In this document: positions 7,884-17,057 of the stretch, piece by piece | Layout of the letters: every line of letters begins with the position of its first letter | How positions within the stretch are numbered: the first letter of the stretch is position 1 | Assembly: GCF_002101555.1 (NCBI RefSeq) | Contig: NZ_LQOL01000032.1 | Span: 1 to 64,000 of the forward strand | Reading direction: 5' to 3' | DNA: 64,000 nucleotides | Source of the DNA: Mycolicibacterium canariasense | GTDB taxonomy: Bacteria; Actinomycetota; Actinomycetes; Mycobacteriales; Mycobacteriaceae | Notes under the pieces: model-generated | What the model was told of the DNA's origin: nothing | Database searches by the model: none | Seen by the model: only the letters and a program-made list of their open reading frames with translations | Position numbers and translations under genes: made by a program

Positions 7884-8594
7884 TCAGCCCACCACGGTCC
7901 CGACGAGAAGTCCGATCGCGTAGGTGATGGCCAGGGCCAGACCACCGCCGACGATGTTGCGAAGAACGGCTCGACCTCGCGGCGCACCGCCGAGGCGAGC
8001 CGACACCGAGCCGGTGATCGCGAGGGCCACCAGAACAGCCACCACGGTCACCGGGATCCGCGCGCTCGGCGGCGGCAACAGGATCGCCAGCAGCGGCAGC
8101 AGAGCCCCGGTGATGAAGGCGGCCGCCGAGGAGAAGGCGGCCTGCCAGGGGTTGGTGAGATCGTCCGGGTCGATCCCGAGTTCGGCCTCGACATGGGCCG
8201 CGAACGCGTCATGGGCGGTGAGTTCGGAGGCCACCGCCTGAGCCGTCGACTCCGACAGGCCCTTCGCCGCATAGATCTGCTTGAGCTCCTCCAGCTCGGC
8301 CCTCGGGTCGTCGCGCAGCTCGCCGCGCTCCTTCGTCAGGAGGGCCTTTTCTGTGTCACGCTGCGTGCTCACCGACACGTATTCGCCCAGTGCCATCGAG
8401 ACCGCGCCGGCGGCCAGCCCCGCGATACCCGCCATCAGGATGGGCCCGCGGTCCACCGTGGCCGCGGCGACCCCGACGACGATGCCTGCGGTGGAGACGA
8501 TTCCGTCGTTGGCGCCGAGCACCCCGGCCCGCAGCCAGTTCAGCTTCGAGGAGACGGAGCCGGTATGCGGCTCGGCAGGATGCGACATAGCCAT
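7884..8594 (-). CDS. VIT1/CCC1-family iron/manganese transporter
   Basis: This protein of about 236 residues has the VIT-family signature: KLNWLRAGVLGANDGIVSTA at the first helix, GEYVSVSTQRDTEKA after the second, an acidic helical cytoplasmic segment with ERGELRDDPRAELEELKQIY, and three C-terminal membrane helices. Family members export or sequester Fe2+ or Mn2+. Starts at 8594 (MAMSHP) and 8588 (MSHP) are both possible; neither has a clear ribosome site. A cataat box lies 5 bases before 8594, suggesting a leaderless or near-leaderless start. It is convergent with the SDR gene, 3 bases apart. Confidence 0.88.
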   Translation of the reverse strand: MAMSHPAEPHTGSVSSKLNWLRAGVLGANDGIVSTAGIVVGVAAATVDRGPILMAGIAGLAAGAVSMALGEYVSVSTQRDTEKALLTKERGELRDDPRAELEELKQIYAAKGLSESTAQAVASELTAHDAFAAHVEAELGIDPDDLTNPWQAAFSSAAAFITGALLPLLAILLPPPSARIPVTVVAVLVALAITGSVSARLGGAPRGRAVLRNIVGGGLALAITYAIGLLVGTVVG

Positions 8595-8695
8595 CAGATT
8601 ATGCACCGCGGAACCGTTCTGCCAGCAAACGTAGCCTCACCAAAGTGTTGGCGGGCAACGTCATTCGGCTGGCTATGCGAGCCCGCCGACCGGAT

Positions 8696-8715
8696 TTAGT
8701 GACTTTGTGCCCTAG
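8696..8715. promoter_or_regulatory. DosR box, VIT/ctaD intergenic
   Basis: Core GTGACT-TT-GTGCCC matches the DosR palindrome at 10 of 12 arm positions. It lies 95 bases before the ctaD start and about 100 bases before the VIT gene. Confidence 0.6.
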
Positions 8716-8744
8716 TTCCGGCCGCCACCGTTGCCCAGAGTTGA

Positions 8745-11399
<2,655 letters not shown>

Positions 11400-11433
11400 C
11401 TGATGTCCTCCCAGTTCGGATCGAATGCGGCGG

Positions 11434-11871
11434 TCAGCGTGTGGATCCGGCGGATGGTCGTTGCGGCATCCATCCGATCAAGGCCAGGTACAAGCCGAGC
11501 ACACCGACGAGTACAAAAACGATGCGCCAGAGGGTTTCCGCGCCGATCGTGTGCTCGGCAATCGTGGCGAAGACGGCGGGGAAGGCCAGTAGCAGGATGC
11601 CACGCACCACCATCATCCAGCCGAGCAGCGACACCACGATCGCCGCGAAGCCATGCCAGTACGGATGCAGGGACACGACGACGAGTCCGGCCAGCAGTAC
11701 GAAGGCGCCGACCACCCACGACCAGACCGGCGTGGATTCGAAGTCGTCGAGGAGGCGCTTCATGTCCCAGCTGCGTGCCGTGACGGTGACGGCGACGATG
11801 GCGAAGAACGGACCGAGGACGCGTGCGAAGGCGCGGGTGGCGGCGGCCGGCGACGATGCTGTGGACATCAT
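11434..11871 (-). CDS. HdeD/DUF308-family membrane protein
   Basis: This protein of about 145 residues has four to five hydrophobic helices, including WVVGAFVLLAGLVVVSLHPY and the helix around VRGILLLAFPAVFA, as in HdeD/DUF308 proteins. That family is linked to acid resistance in enterobacteria; its mycobacterial role is unknown. The ATG at 11871 overlaps the stop of the upstream Acg-like gene as ATGA; a second ATG lies directly behind it. It sits in the crp-acg-hdeD-usp chain. Confidence 0.78.
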   Translation of the reverse strand: MMSTASSPAAATRAFARVLGPFFAIVAVTVTARSWDMKRLLDDFESTPVWSWVVGAFVLLAGLVVVSLHPYWHGFAAIVVSLLGWMMVVRGILLLAFPAVFATIAEHTIGAETLWRIVFVLVGVLGLYLALIGWMPQRPSAGSTR

Positions 11872-12782
11872 GGCGGGTATCCTTCTGTCCGAAACTCCAT
11901 CACATGTGAAAGCGGCTTGCGCGGCGACAGGGCGAGGGGCCAGGACGACGAATTCATCGACGTGCCATTGACTTCCGTCCCGGCTTGCCCAACCCTGACG
12001 AGAAGCTGCGGGGTGCCGCGCTGGCCGATCAATGCGCGGAGCAGTTCCCTGGGCTGTGCGAGCTCGGTCAAGTGGGACAGCGTGCAGGAAGCGTGGCCGG
12101 CCATCGTACATTCGAGCAGAACGGCCGAGAGTGCCTCGCCGCAGCGCAGTAGATCGTGGTGCGAATCTCCTTGGGAGGTGGACAGCACCACGACCTCGGA
12201 GCGGTCGCCATCCGGACTCCACCAGGCCACCTCGGACCCGTAGGTGTGGTCGTTGTGGCGGAGTTCTGCAGTGAGCCTCGACATTTCGGCTAGCTGCGGC
12301 CGGTCGACAGCCAATACCGTGTCGAACATGACGTGGTAGGGAATGACCGCCTGGCGCAGCCTCACCTCCAGGTCCGGCCAGTCCGCCGGCGCACGGAAGT
12401 GGTTCAGGTCGGTTCGGCGAGCCAAGATCGCCTCGGCGCGCGCACACGCCCGGTGCGACACCTCACCGGTCATCTCGTGGACGTGGATGGTCGCCAGGTG
12501 CAGCGGCACATCAGGGTTCGGAAATCGCTGTACATCGGCTTCCCACCCCGAAGCCGACAACGCGACCACCAGATGATCGAGGGCCGCACCACAGCTCAGA
12601 TACACCTCGCGGCCGAGGGGATCGATGTTGGTCAGTGCCCGCCCGATGTCGGCATACAGGTGAATCGTCGATGATCCTTCGGCCACCCAGCGCCAGGGCT
12701 GACTGTTGTAGAGCGACGGTGCGCGACAAGCCATCTCCACCGCATCGCACAGGACTCGTGCCTTGAGCTCGGTTCCGATCAT
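11868..12782 (-). CDS. Acg-family nitroreductase-like protein, shortened copy
   Basis: This 304-residue protein is of the Acg/Rv3131 type. Conserved blocks are CRAPSLYNSQPWRW near residue 17, LSCGAALDHLVVALSASGWE, ARRTDLNHF and LLRCGEALSAVLLECTMAGH. Family members bind FMN and sequester flavin or reduce nitro groups. Compared with the paralogue at 51209-52183, the segment between AWWS and EVVVLS is about 30 residues shorter, so part of the middle lid is missing. GGAGG lies 9 bases before the ATG. Both ends overlap neighbours by 4 bases (ATGA), which points to strict co-translation with crp and hdeD. Confidence 0.88.
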   Translation of the reverse strand: MIGTELKARVLCDAVEMACRAPSLYNSQPWRWVAEGSSTIHLYADIGRALTNIDPLGREVYLSCGAALDHLVVALSASGWEADVQRFPNPDVPLHLATIHVHEMTGEVSHRACARAEAILARRTDLNHFRAPADWPDLEVRLRQAVIPYHVMFDTVLAVDRPQLAEMSRLTAELRHNDHTYGSEVAWWSPDGDRSEVVVLSTSQGDSHHDLLRCGEALSAVLLECTMAGHASCTLSHLTELAQPRELLRALIGQRGTPQLLVRVGQAGTEVNGTSMNSSSWPLALSPRKPLSHVMEFRTEGYPP

Positions 12783-13495
12783 GCCGGATACCTCCTCCGG
12801 ACGTCCGGAAAAGCCCCCCGCGCCCGGTGGCGCAGGGAGTCCAGGTCGAACACGTCGAAGCCGCCAGGTGTCGTGACGAGCCACCCCCGCTCGACGAACT
12901 TGGCGAGCGCTTGGCTCACGGCCTCGCGCCTGGCACCGGCAAGCTGCGCGAACTCATGCCTCGTGAGCGAGTGGTACACATGCACGGTCCCGCGAGCATC
13001 CTGGCCATCCTGGCCGAATCGGTCGGCGAGACTGACGATCTGCCGCGCAACCCGGGTTGCAACGTCGGCGGCCACCACGCCGGCCATCTCGGCTTCGCGG
13101 TTCTGCAATTGACGAGCAAGCGCCTGTAGCCACCGCTGTGCGAGGTCGGGATACCGGTCGGCCAACCGCCGCAGCGACGCGCTGGTCAACCATCCGGTCC
13201 GTACCAGTGTTTGGCACGTAGCAGTCTCGCTCCGAGGGCCGGGGTCGAACATCGACAGTTCGCCGACGACATCGCCGGGACCCCTGATGTCGCGGACCAC
13301 CTCGTTGCCGTGCGCCACCGTGCAGGACATCTTCACCAGGCCCGAAATGATCACGTATACCCGGTCGCCGGGCTCGCCCTGACCGAAGAGCCGATGACCG
13401 GAGGGGAAGTCAGCGAGGTGAAAGGCGGTACCGCAGATGTCGTCGAGATGCGTTGCCATCATCGTGTCCTGCCCGTCGAACAGCCAACTGCGCAT
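12779..13495 (-). CDS. Crp/Fnr-family transcription regulator
   Basis: This 238-residue protein has an N-terminal cyclic-nucleotide-binding fold (FPSGHRLFGQGEPGDRVYVI, then GDVVGELSMFDPGPRSETAT) and a C-terminal HTH_Crp domain (LTRHEFAQLAGARREAVSQ). There is no N-terminal cysteine cluster, so it is not a classic Fe-S FNR. The ATG at 13495 is chosen because RSWLFDG aligns with the usual family start and GGGAG lies 9 bases upstream; the frame stays open back to 13762. It heads an ATGA-overlapped chain with acg and hdeD. Whether cAMP binds cannot be settled by eye. Confidence 0.88.
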   Translation of the reverse strand: MRSWLFDGQDTMMATHLDDICGTAFHLADFPSGHRLFGQGEPGDRVYVIISGLVKMSCTVAHGNEVVRDIRGPGDVVGELSMFDPGPRSETATCQTLVRTGWLTSASLRRLADRYPDLAQRWLQALARQLQNREAEMAGVVAADVATRVARQIVSLADRFGQDGQDARGTVHVYHSLTRHEFAQLAGARREAVSQALAKFVERGWLVTTPGGFDVFDLDSLRHRARGAFPDVRRRYPA

Positions 13496-13714
13496 GACGA
13501 CGGACTCCCACGTCGCCCGGGGTGTTGCCCGAGTCGCTGCTGGGTGTCGCATCTGGCGTGACATCGGTGCGCGCGGATGCAATCGGGCGACAGCGGTGCC
13601 ATCGGTCTGGACGCTCATGGGTCGACTCGCTCGGTGGTGTGCTTCACGGCGACCGTCCCTTCGGTGTCGGTTCTCTTCCCGCAAACCATCGTGCATCGCG
13701 GGGCGGCTCACAAA

Positions 13715-13734
13715 GGAGGGTCCAAAGTCCTCAG
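13715..13734. promoter_or_regulatory. DosR box 1, crp/WS-DGAT intergenic
   Basis: Core GGGTCC-AA-AGTCCT lies in the 318-base gap between the divergent crp and WS/DGAT genes, 80 bases before the WS/DGAT start and about 220 bases before crp. A further weak half-site (cgtccc near 13655) is on the crp side. Confidence 0.65.
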
Positions 13735-13761
13735 TCGGGTGGCGGAGTAGCTCTTCACCCA

Positions 13762-13781
13762 TTCGGGACCTTCGCCTCTAC
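13762..13781. promoter_or_regulatory. DosR box 2, crp/WS-DGAT intergenic (half-strong)
   Basis: Left arm ttcGGGACC matches well; the right arm CGCCTC is poor. It lies 33 bases before the WS/DGAT start, next to a likely promoter. Confidence 0.45.
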
Positions 13782-13813
13782 GCGCCGGTCGGTCCTGGGC
13801 GAAGAGTCGCTGC

Positions 13814-15181
13814 ATGGATCACTTGTCACCTTTGGACGCAGCATTTCTGGAGGCCGAGGACGCCGACCGGCACGTGAGCCTTGCTCTCGGGGCCGTGGCG
13901 GTGCTCGAGGGCCCGATGCCGGCCTATGACAGCGTCGCGGATTCGATCGCGACCCGGGTCGCGAAGGTGGCACGGTTACAGCAGGTCTTGCTTACCCATC
14001 GGCTGGATCTGGCCGCGCCACAATGGAAAGCCGATCCACACTTCGACCCGCATCACCACATTCACCGCGCGGCACTTCCGCATGGTGGTGATGACGGGGC
14101 GTTGTTCCGGTTCGTTGCCGACGTCATGGAACGCCGCTTGGACCGCGATCGGCCGCTCTGGGAATGCTGGATCATCGAGGGTGTCGAGGACGGACGCTGG
14201 GCATTGTTGATGAAGATGCACCATTGCATCGCCGACGGAATCGCCACCGTGCACATGCTCTCCGGTCTGAGCGATCAGGGAAATCGCGGCACCTTCGCCA
14301 CCGAGATCCGTGCCGCAGCGGCGACAGCCGACGGCGATCCGAAGGTGGCAGGCGTGAGCCTGAACCCGTTGGTTTGGGTGAATGCGCTGTGGCGGGGCGC
14401 GGCAGCGCTGCCCGGTGCGGCGGCTACGGCGGTCACGGGCGCCGCGCAGCTCGCGATGGGACTGCTGGATCCAGCCGCCGGGTCGTCCCTGAGGGGGCCG
14501 GTCACCACGATGCGGCGCTACAGCGCCGCGCGGGTTCGGCTGCGGGATGTCGAGAAGATCGCCGGTGTCTTCGACGTCACGCTCAACGACGTGGCCTTGG
14601 CGGCCATCACTTCCAGCTACCGCGACGGCCTTCGGCGTCGTGGCACCGAGCCACAGCGAACGTCATTGAGGACGCTCGTACCGGTATCCGTCCGTGGCAG
14701 TAATGCGTTGGACAGCACCGACAATCGGGTGTCATTGATGCTGCCGCTGCTTCCGGTCGAGAAGCAGGATCCGGTACAGCAGCTCCAGTCGGTGCATCGC
14801 CGACTGGCGAGATCGAAGAAGACTGGCCAGCGGGAAGCGGGCAGCATTTTCGTGGGTGCGGTCAGCGCGCTGCCCTTCCCGTTGACGGCTTGGGCGGTAC
14901 GGGTGCTCATGCGATTGCCGCAGCGTGGTGTCGTCACCTTGGCAACCAATGTGCCGGGCCCCCGGCGCCGGCTCAAGATCATGGGCTGCCGGGTGCTGCG
15001 CATCTTGCCCGTTCCGCCGATTGCCCTGCAGCTGCGCACGGGGATCGCGATCCTGAGTTACGCCGACGGGCTGTACTTCGGCATCACCGCGGATTATGAC
15101 GCGGCCTCTGACGTCGACGAGCTGGCACGGGGCATCGAGCTGGCGGTGCAGCGGCTCAGCGCGCTCGCAGCACATCGGTAG
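13814..15181 (+). CDS. WS/DGAT wax ester/triacylglycerol synthase
   Basis: This 455-residue acyl-CoA:diacylglycerol acyltransferase has the catalytic HHxxxDG motif MKMHHCIADGIATV (H136-H137, D141-G142), the N-terminal LSPLDAAFL block typical of Tgs enzymes, and later blocks LNDVALAAITSSYRDGLRRR and NVPGPRRRL. It would make storage triacylglycerol, the dormancy role known for M. tuberculosis Tgs1 (Rv3130c), also under DosR. Two DosR boxes lie upstream. The ribosome site is weak (cgaagag). It is followed by a further box and a second, more divergent WS/DGAT gene. Confidence 0.93.
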   Translation: MDHLSPLDAAFLEAEDADRHVSLALGAVAVLEGPMPAYDSVADSIATRVAKVARLQQVLLTHRLDLAAPQWKADPHFDPHHHIHRAALPHGGDDGALFRFVADVMERRLDRDRPLWECWIIEGVEDGRWALLMKMHHCIADGIATVHMLSGLSDQGNRGTFATEIRAAAATADGDPKVAGVSLNPLVWVNALWRGAAALPGAAATAVTGAAQLAMGLLDPAAGSSLRGPVTTMRRYSAARVRLRDVEKIAGVFDVTLNDVALAAITSSYRDGLRRRGTEPQRTSLRTLVPVSVRGSNALDSTDNRVSLMLPLLPVEKQDPVQQLQSVHRRLARSKKTGQREAGSIFVGAVSALPFPLTAWAVRVLMRLPQRGVVTLATNVPGPRRRLKIMGCRVLRILPVPPIALQLRTGIAILSYADGLYFGITADYDAASDVDELARGIELAVQRLSALAAHR

Positions 15182-15204
15182 CTGGCACCGGCACGATGAC
15201 CGAG

Positions 15205-15224
15205 AGGGGGACCATCGGCCACCG
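15205..15224. promoter_or_regulatory. Weak DosR-like box
   Basis: Core GGGACC-AT-CGGCCA: good left arm, poor right arm, one turn from the strong box at 15228. It may act as a cooperative second site. Confidence 0.35.
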
Positions 15225-15227
15225 CAG

Positions 15228-15247
15228 GTTGGGACTTTGGTCGCTAT
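15228..15247. promoter_or_regulatory. DosR box before the small helical gene
   Basis: Core GGGACT-TT-GGTCGC with flank gtt: a strong match, 65 bases before the ATG at 15312. Confidence 0.75.
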
Positions 15248-15311
15248 TCCCTTATGGGAGCGGTCAATACCGTTGGCCACGTAGGTAAGTCCACTTTCCG
15301 AAGGAGACACG

Positions 15312-15602
15312 ATGACCCAGACCACGAAATCCCAGCCACCGGCGACTCAGCCGGCCGATCTGTTCGATGAGGTTCGAGAATCAGCCCGGGCGGGCCAGCA
15401 CGCGGCCGCTGAGGCGCTGCGCAAGTTCAGTCGGACCCTCGACGAGGCGATTCCCGAGGCGGTCCATCCGCTGCGGACCAAGATCATCGACGCGGCAGTC
15501 GACTTGGCCGATACGCTGGCGGCCGCGCAATACCAATTCAATCGCAAGCTCATCCGCAGTGCGGACCGTGCGTTGACCCGCACAGATGGCGACGAGAAGT
15601 AA
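15312..15602 (+). CDS. Small helical protein, unknown function
   Basis: This 96-residue, highly charged protein has an AAGGAG ribosome site and a strong DosR box upstream. It is predicted mostly alpha-helical, with alternating alanine and charged residues (LFDEVRESARAGQHAAAEAL and PLRTKIIDAAVDLADTLAAA). There is no signal peptide or membrane helix. The amphipathic helices suggest binding to a surface such as a lipid droplet or a partner protein, and it sits between two WS/DGAT genes. That idea is inference from context; no family was recognised. Confidence 0.75.
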   Translation: MTQTTKSQPPATQPADLFDEVRESARAGQHAAAEALRKFSRTLDEAIPEAVHPLRTKIIDAAVDLADTLAAAQYQFNRKLIRSADRALTRTDGDEK

Positions 15603-15610
15603 ACCGCGCC

Positions 15611-15642
15611 GGGGCGAGCCGTGACCCGACGCGGCTCGCCCC
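15611..15642 (+). terminator. Strong hairpin terminator
   Basis: A perfect 11-bp stem, ggggcgagccg/cggctcgcccc, with a 10-base loop starts 8 bases after the stop of the small helical gene. There is no T run, as is common in mycobacteria. Confidence 0.7.
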
Positions 15643-15678
15643 CCGGCCGCTCGGGATCGCCAGGGAACAGGACGTGCC

Positions 15679-17043
15679 GTGACCACCTTTTTGCGCAACA
15701 GTGACGCGTTCATCTGGTCCATCGGTGCTGATCCCCGCATGCGATCGACGATCGTCTCGTTGATCCTGCTGGACCGATCACCCGACTTCACAACTGTTGT
15801 CGGACGTTTCCAGAATCTGAGCCGCAGCGTGCCGATGTTCCGTGGCCGCGTGGTGCCCTCACGGTGGCCGCTACCACCGCGCTGGCAGCCAGACCCCGAG
15901 TTCGATCTCGCCTTCCACGTTCGCCGGGTGGGTGCCCCGGGCGCCGGCGACCTCGATGCGGTCCTGGAGCTTGCCCGGGTGGCCGCGATGGCCGATTTCG
16001 ATCCGGCCCGTCCGCTATGGGAAGCAACGCTCATCGACGAGATGGCCGGCGGGGGAGCAGCGTTGCTGTGCAGGATGAACCACGCGCTCACCGACGGCGT
16101 GGGTGCTGTCGAGATCAGCCGGCTTCTTTTCGATGATCCGCAACAGCTCGGGTGCCGGCCGCGGTGTGCCGCCACCGTTCCGCTCGAATCCGCCTGGCCT
16201 CCGCTGATAGGCCCAATCGGCGAGGTTGTTTCCGCGTCGGCCGGTGCAGCGGTGCGGGCACTGCAAGGTTCGTTGCGAACAATGCCGGGACTGCTCGTTC
16301 ATACCACCCGGCATCCGGCCGGCTCGGTACGGTCGGCCGGCGCGACCGCCGCATCACTGTGGCGCGCCGCCGGCCCGCACCGGCGCGGATCGTCGTCGAT
16401 GTGCCGGCGCGGCAGCGTTCGCGCGATCTTCGTACACGAGGTTCCGACTCAGGCGCTGCACCGGGCCGCGGCGATCGCCGGTGGCTCGCTCAACGACGCC
16501 TTCCTCGCCGCCGTCACCGCAGGGTTACGGCGCTATCACGCCGACCGTGGCACGGTGACGGAGTTCATGGTGACCATGCCGATCAATCTGCGGAACGCGA
16601 CGGATCAACTGGGCGGAAACCGGACAACGTTGATGCGGTTCCGCATTCCCGCCGGACCGGCCGATCCCGCGGTGCGGATGCACGACATCCACCGGTTGAC
16701 CGGCGCCCAGCGCGCGGAGAAATCTCTGGCTTACACCTCGGTGCTGGCCGGCGCGGTAAACCTGGCACCGCGCTGCTACATCCGATCCCAGTTCGGGAAT
16801 GTCGATTTCATCGCCAGCAACGTGCCCGGCCCGGCCGCGCCGGTGAGTCTTGGCGGTGCCACCGTGCGGCGTCAATACGCCTTCTCGCCCACGCTCGGGT
16901 CGGCGTTCAACGTCACGCTGCTGTCCTACAACGAGGTGTGCGGCATCGGGTTCAATGTGGACACCGCGGCGATACCGGACGTCGAGTTGTTCCGCGGGCA
17001 CCTCATCGCTGGTTTCGCCGAGTTACTTGCGCTGCACAGGTGA
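15679..17043 (+). CDS. WS/DGAT acyltransferase, divergent motif
   Basis: This 454-residue protein has the WS/DGAT fold: LRNSDAFIW at the N-terminus, DPARPLWEATLIDEM, LNDAFLAAVTAGLRRYHADR and IASNVPGPAAPV. The active-site motif reads NHALTDG (N134-H135, D139-G140), with the first histidine of HHxxxDG replaced by asparagine; the second, catalytic histidine is kept. Activity may be altered but is not ruled out. It starts at GTG 15679 after AGGGAACAGGA. Several mycobacterial WS/DGAT paralogues show changes in the first His, so this is probably a functional relative. Confidence 0.88.
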   Translation: MTTFLRNSDAFIWSIGADPRMRSTIVSLILLDRSPDFTTVVGRFQNLSRSVPMFRGRVVPSRWPLPPRWQPDPEFDLAFHVRRVGAPGAGDLDAVLELARVAAMADFDPARPLWEATLIDEMAGGGAALLCRMNHALTDGVGAVEISRLLFDDPQQLGCRPRCAATVPLESAWPPLIGPIGEVVSASAGAAVRALQGSLRTMPGLLVHTTRHPAGSVRSAGATAASLWRAAGPHRRGSSSMCRRGSVRAIFVHEVPTQALHRAAAIAGGSLNDAFLAAVTAGLRRYHADRGTVTEFMVTMPINLRNATDQLGGNRTTLMRFRIPAGPADPAVRMHDIHRLTGAQRAEKSLAYTSVLAGAVNLAPRCYIRSQFGNVDFIASNVPGPAAPVSLGGATVRRQYAFSPTLGSAFNVTLLSYNEVCGIGFNVDTAAIPDVELFRGHLIAGFAELLALHR

Positions 17044-17057
17044 GCCTGCGACTCGAT

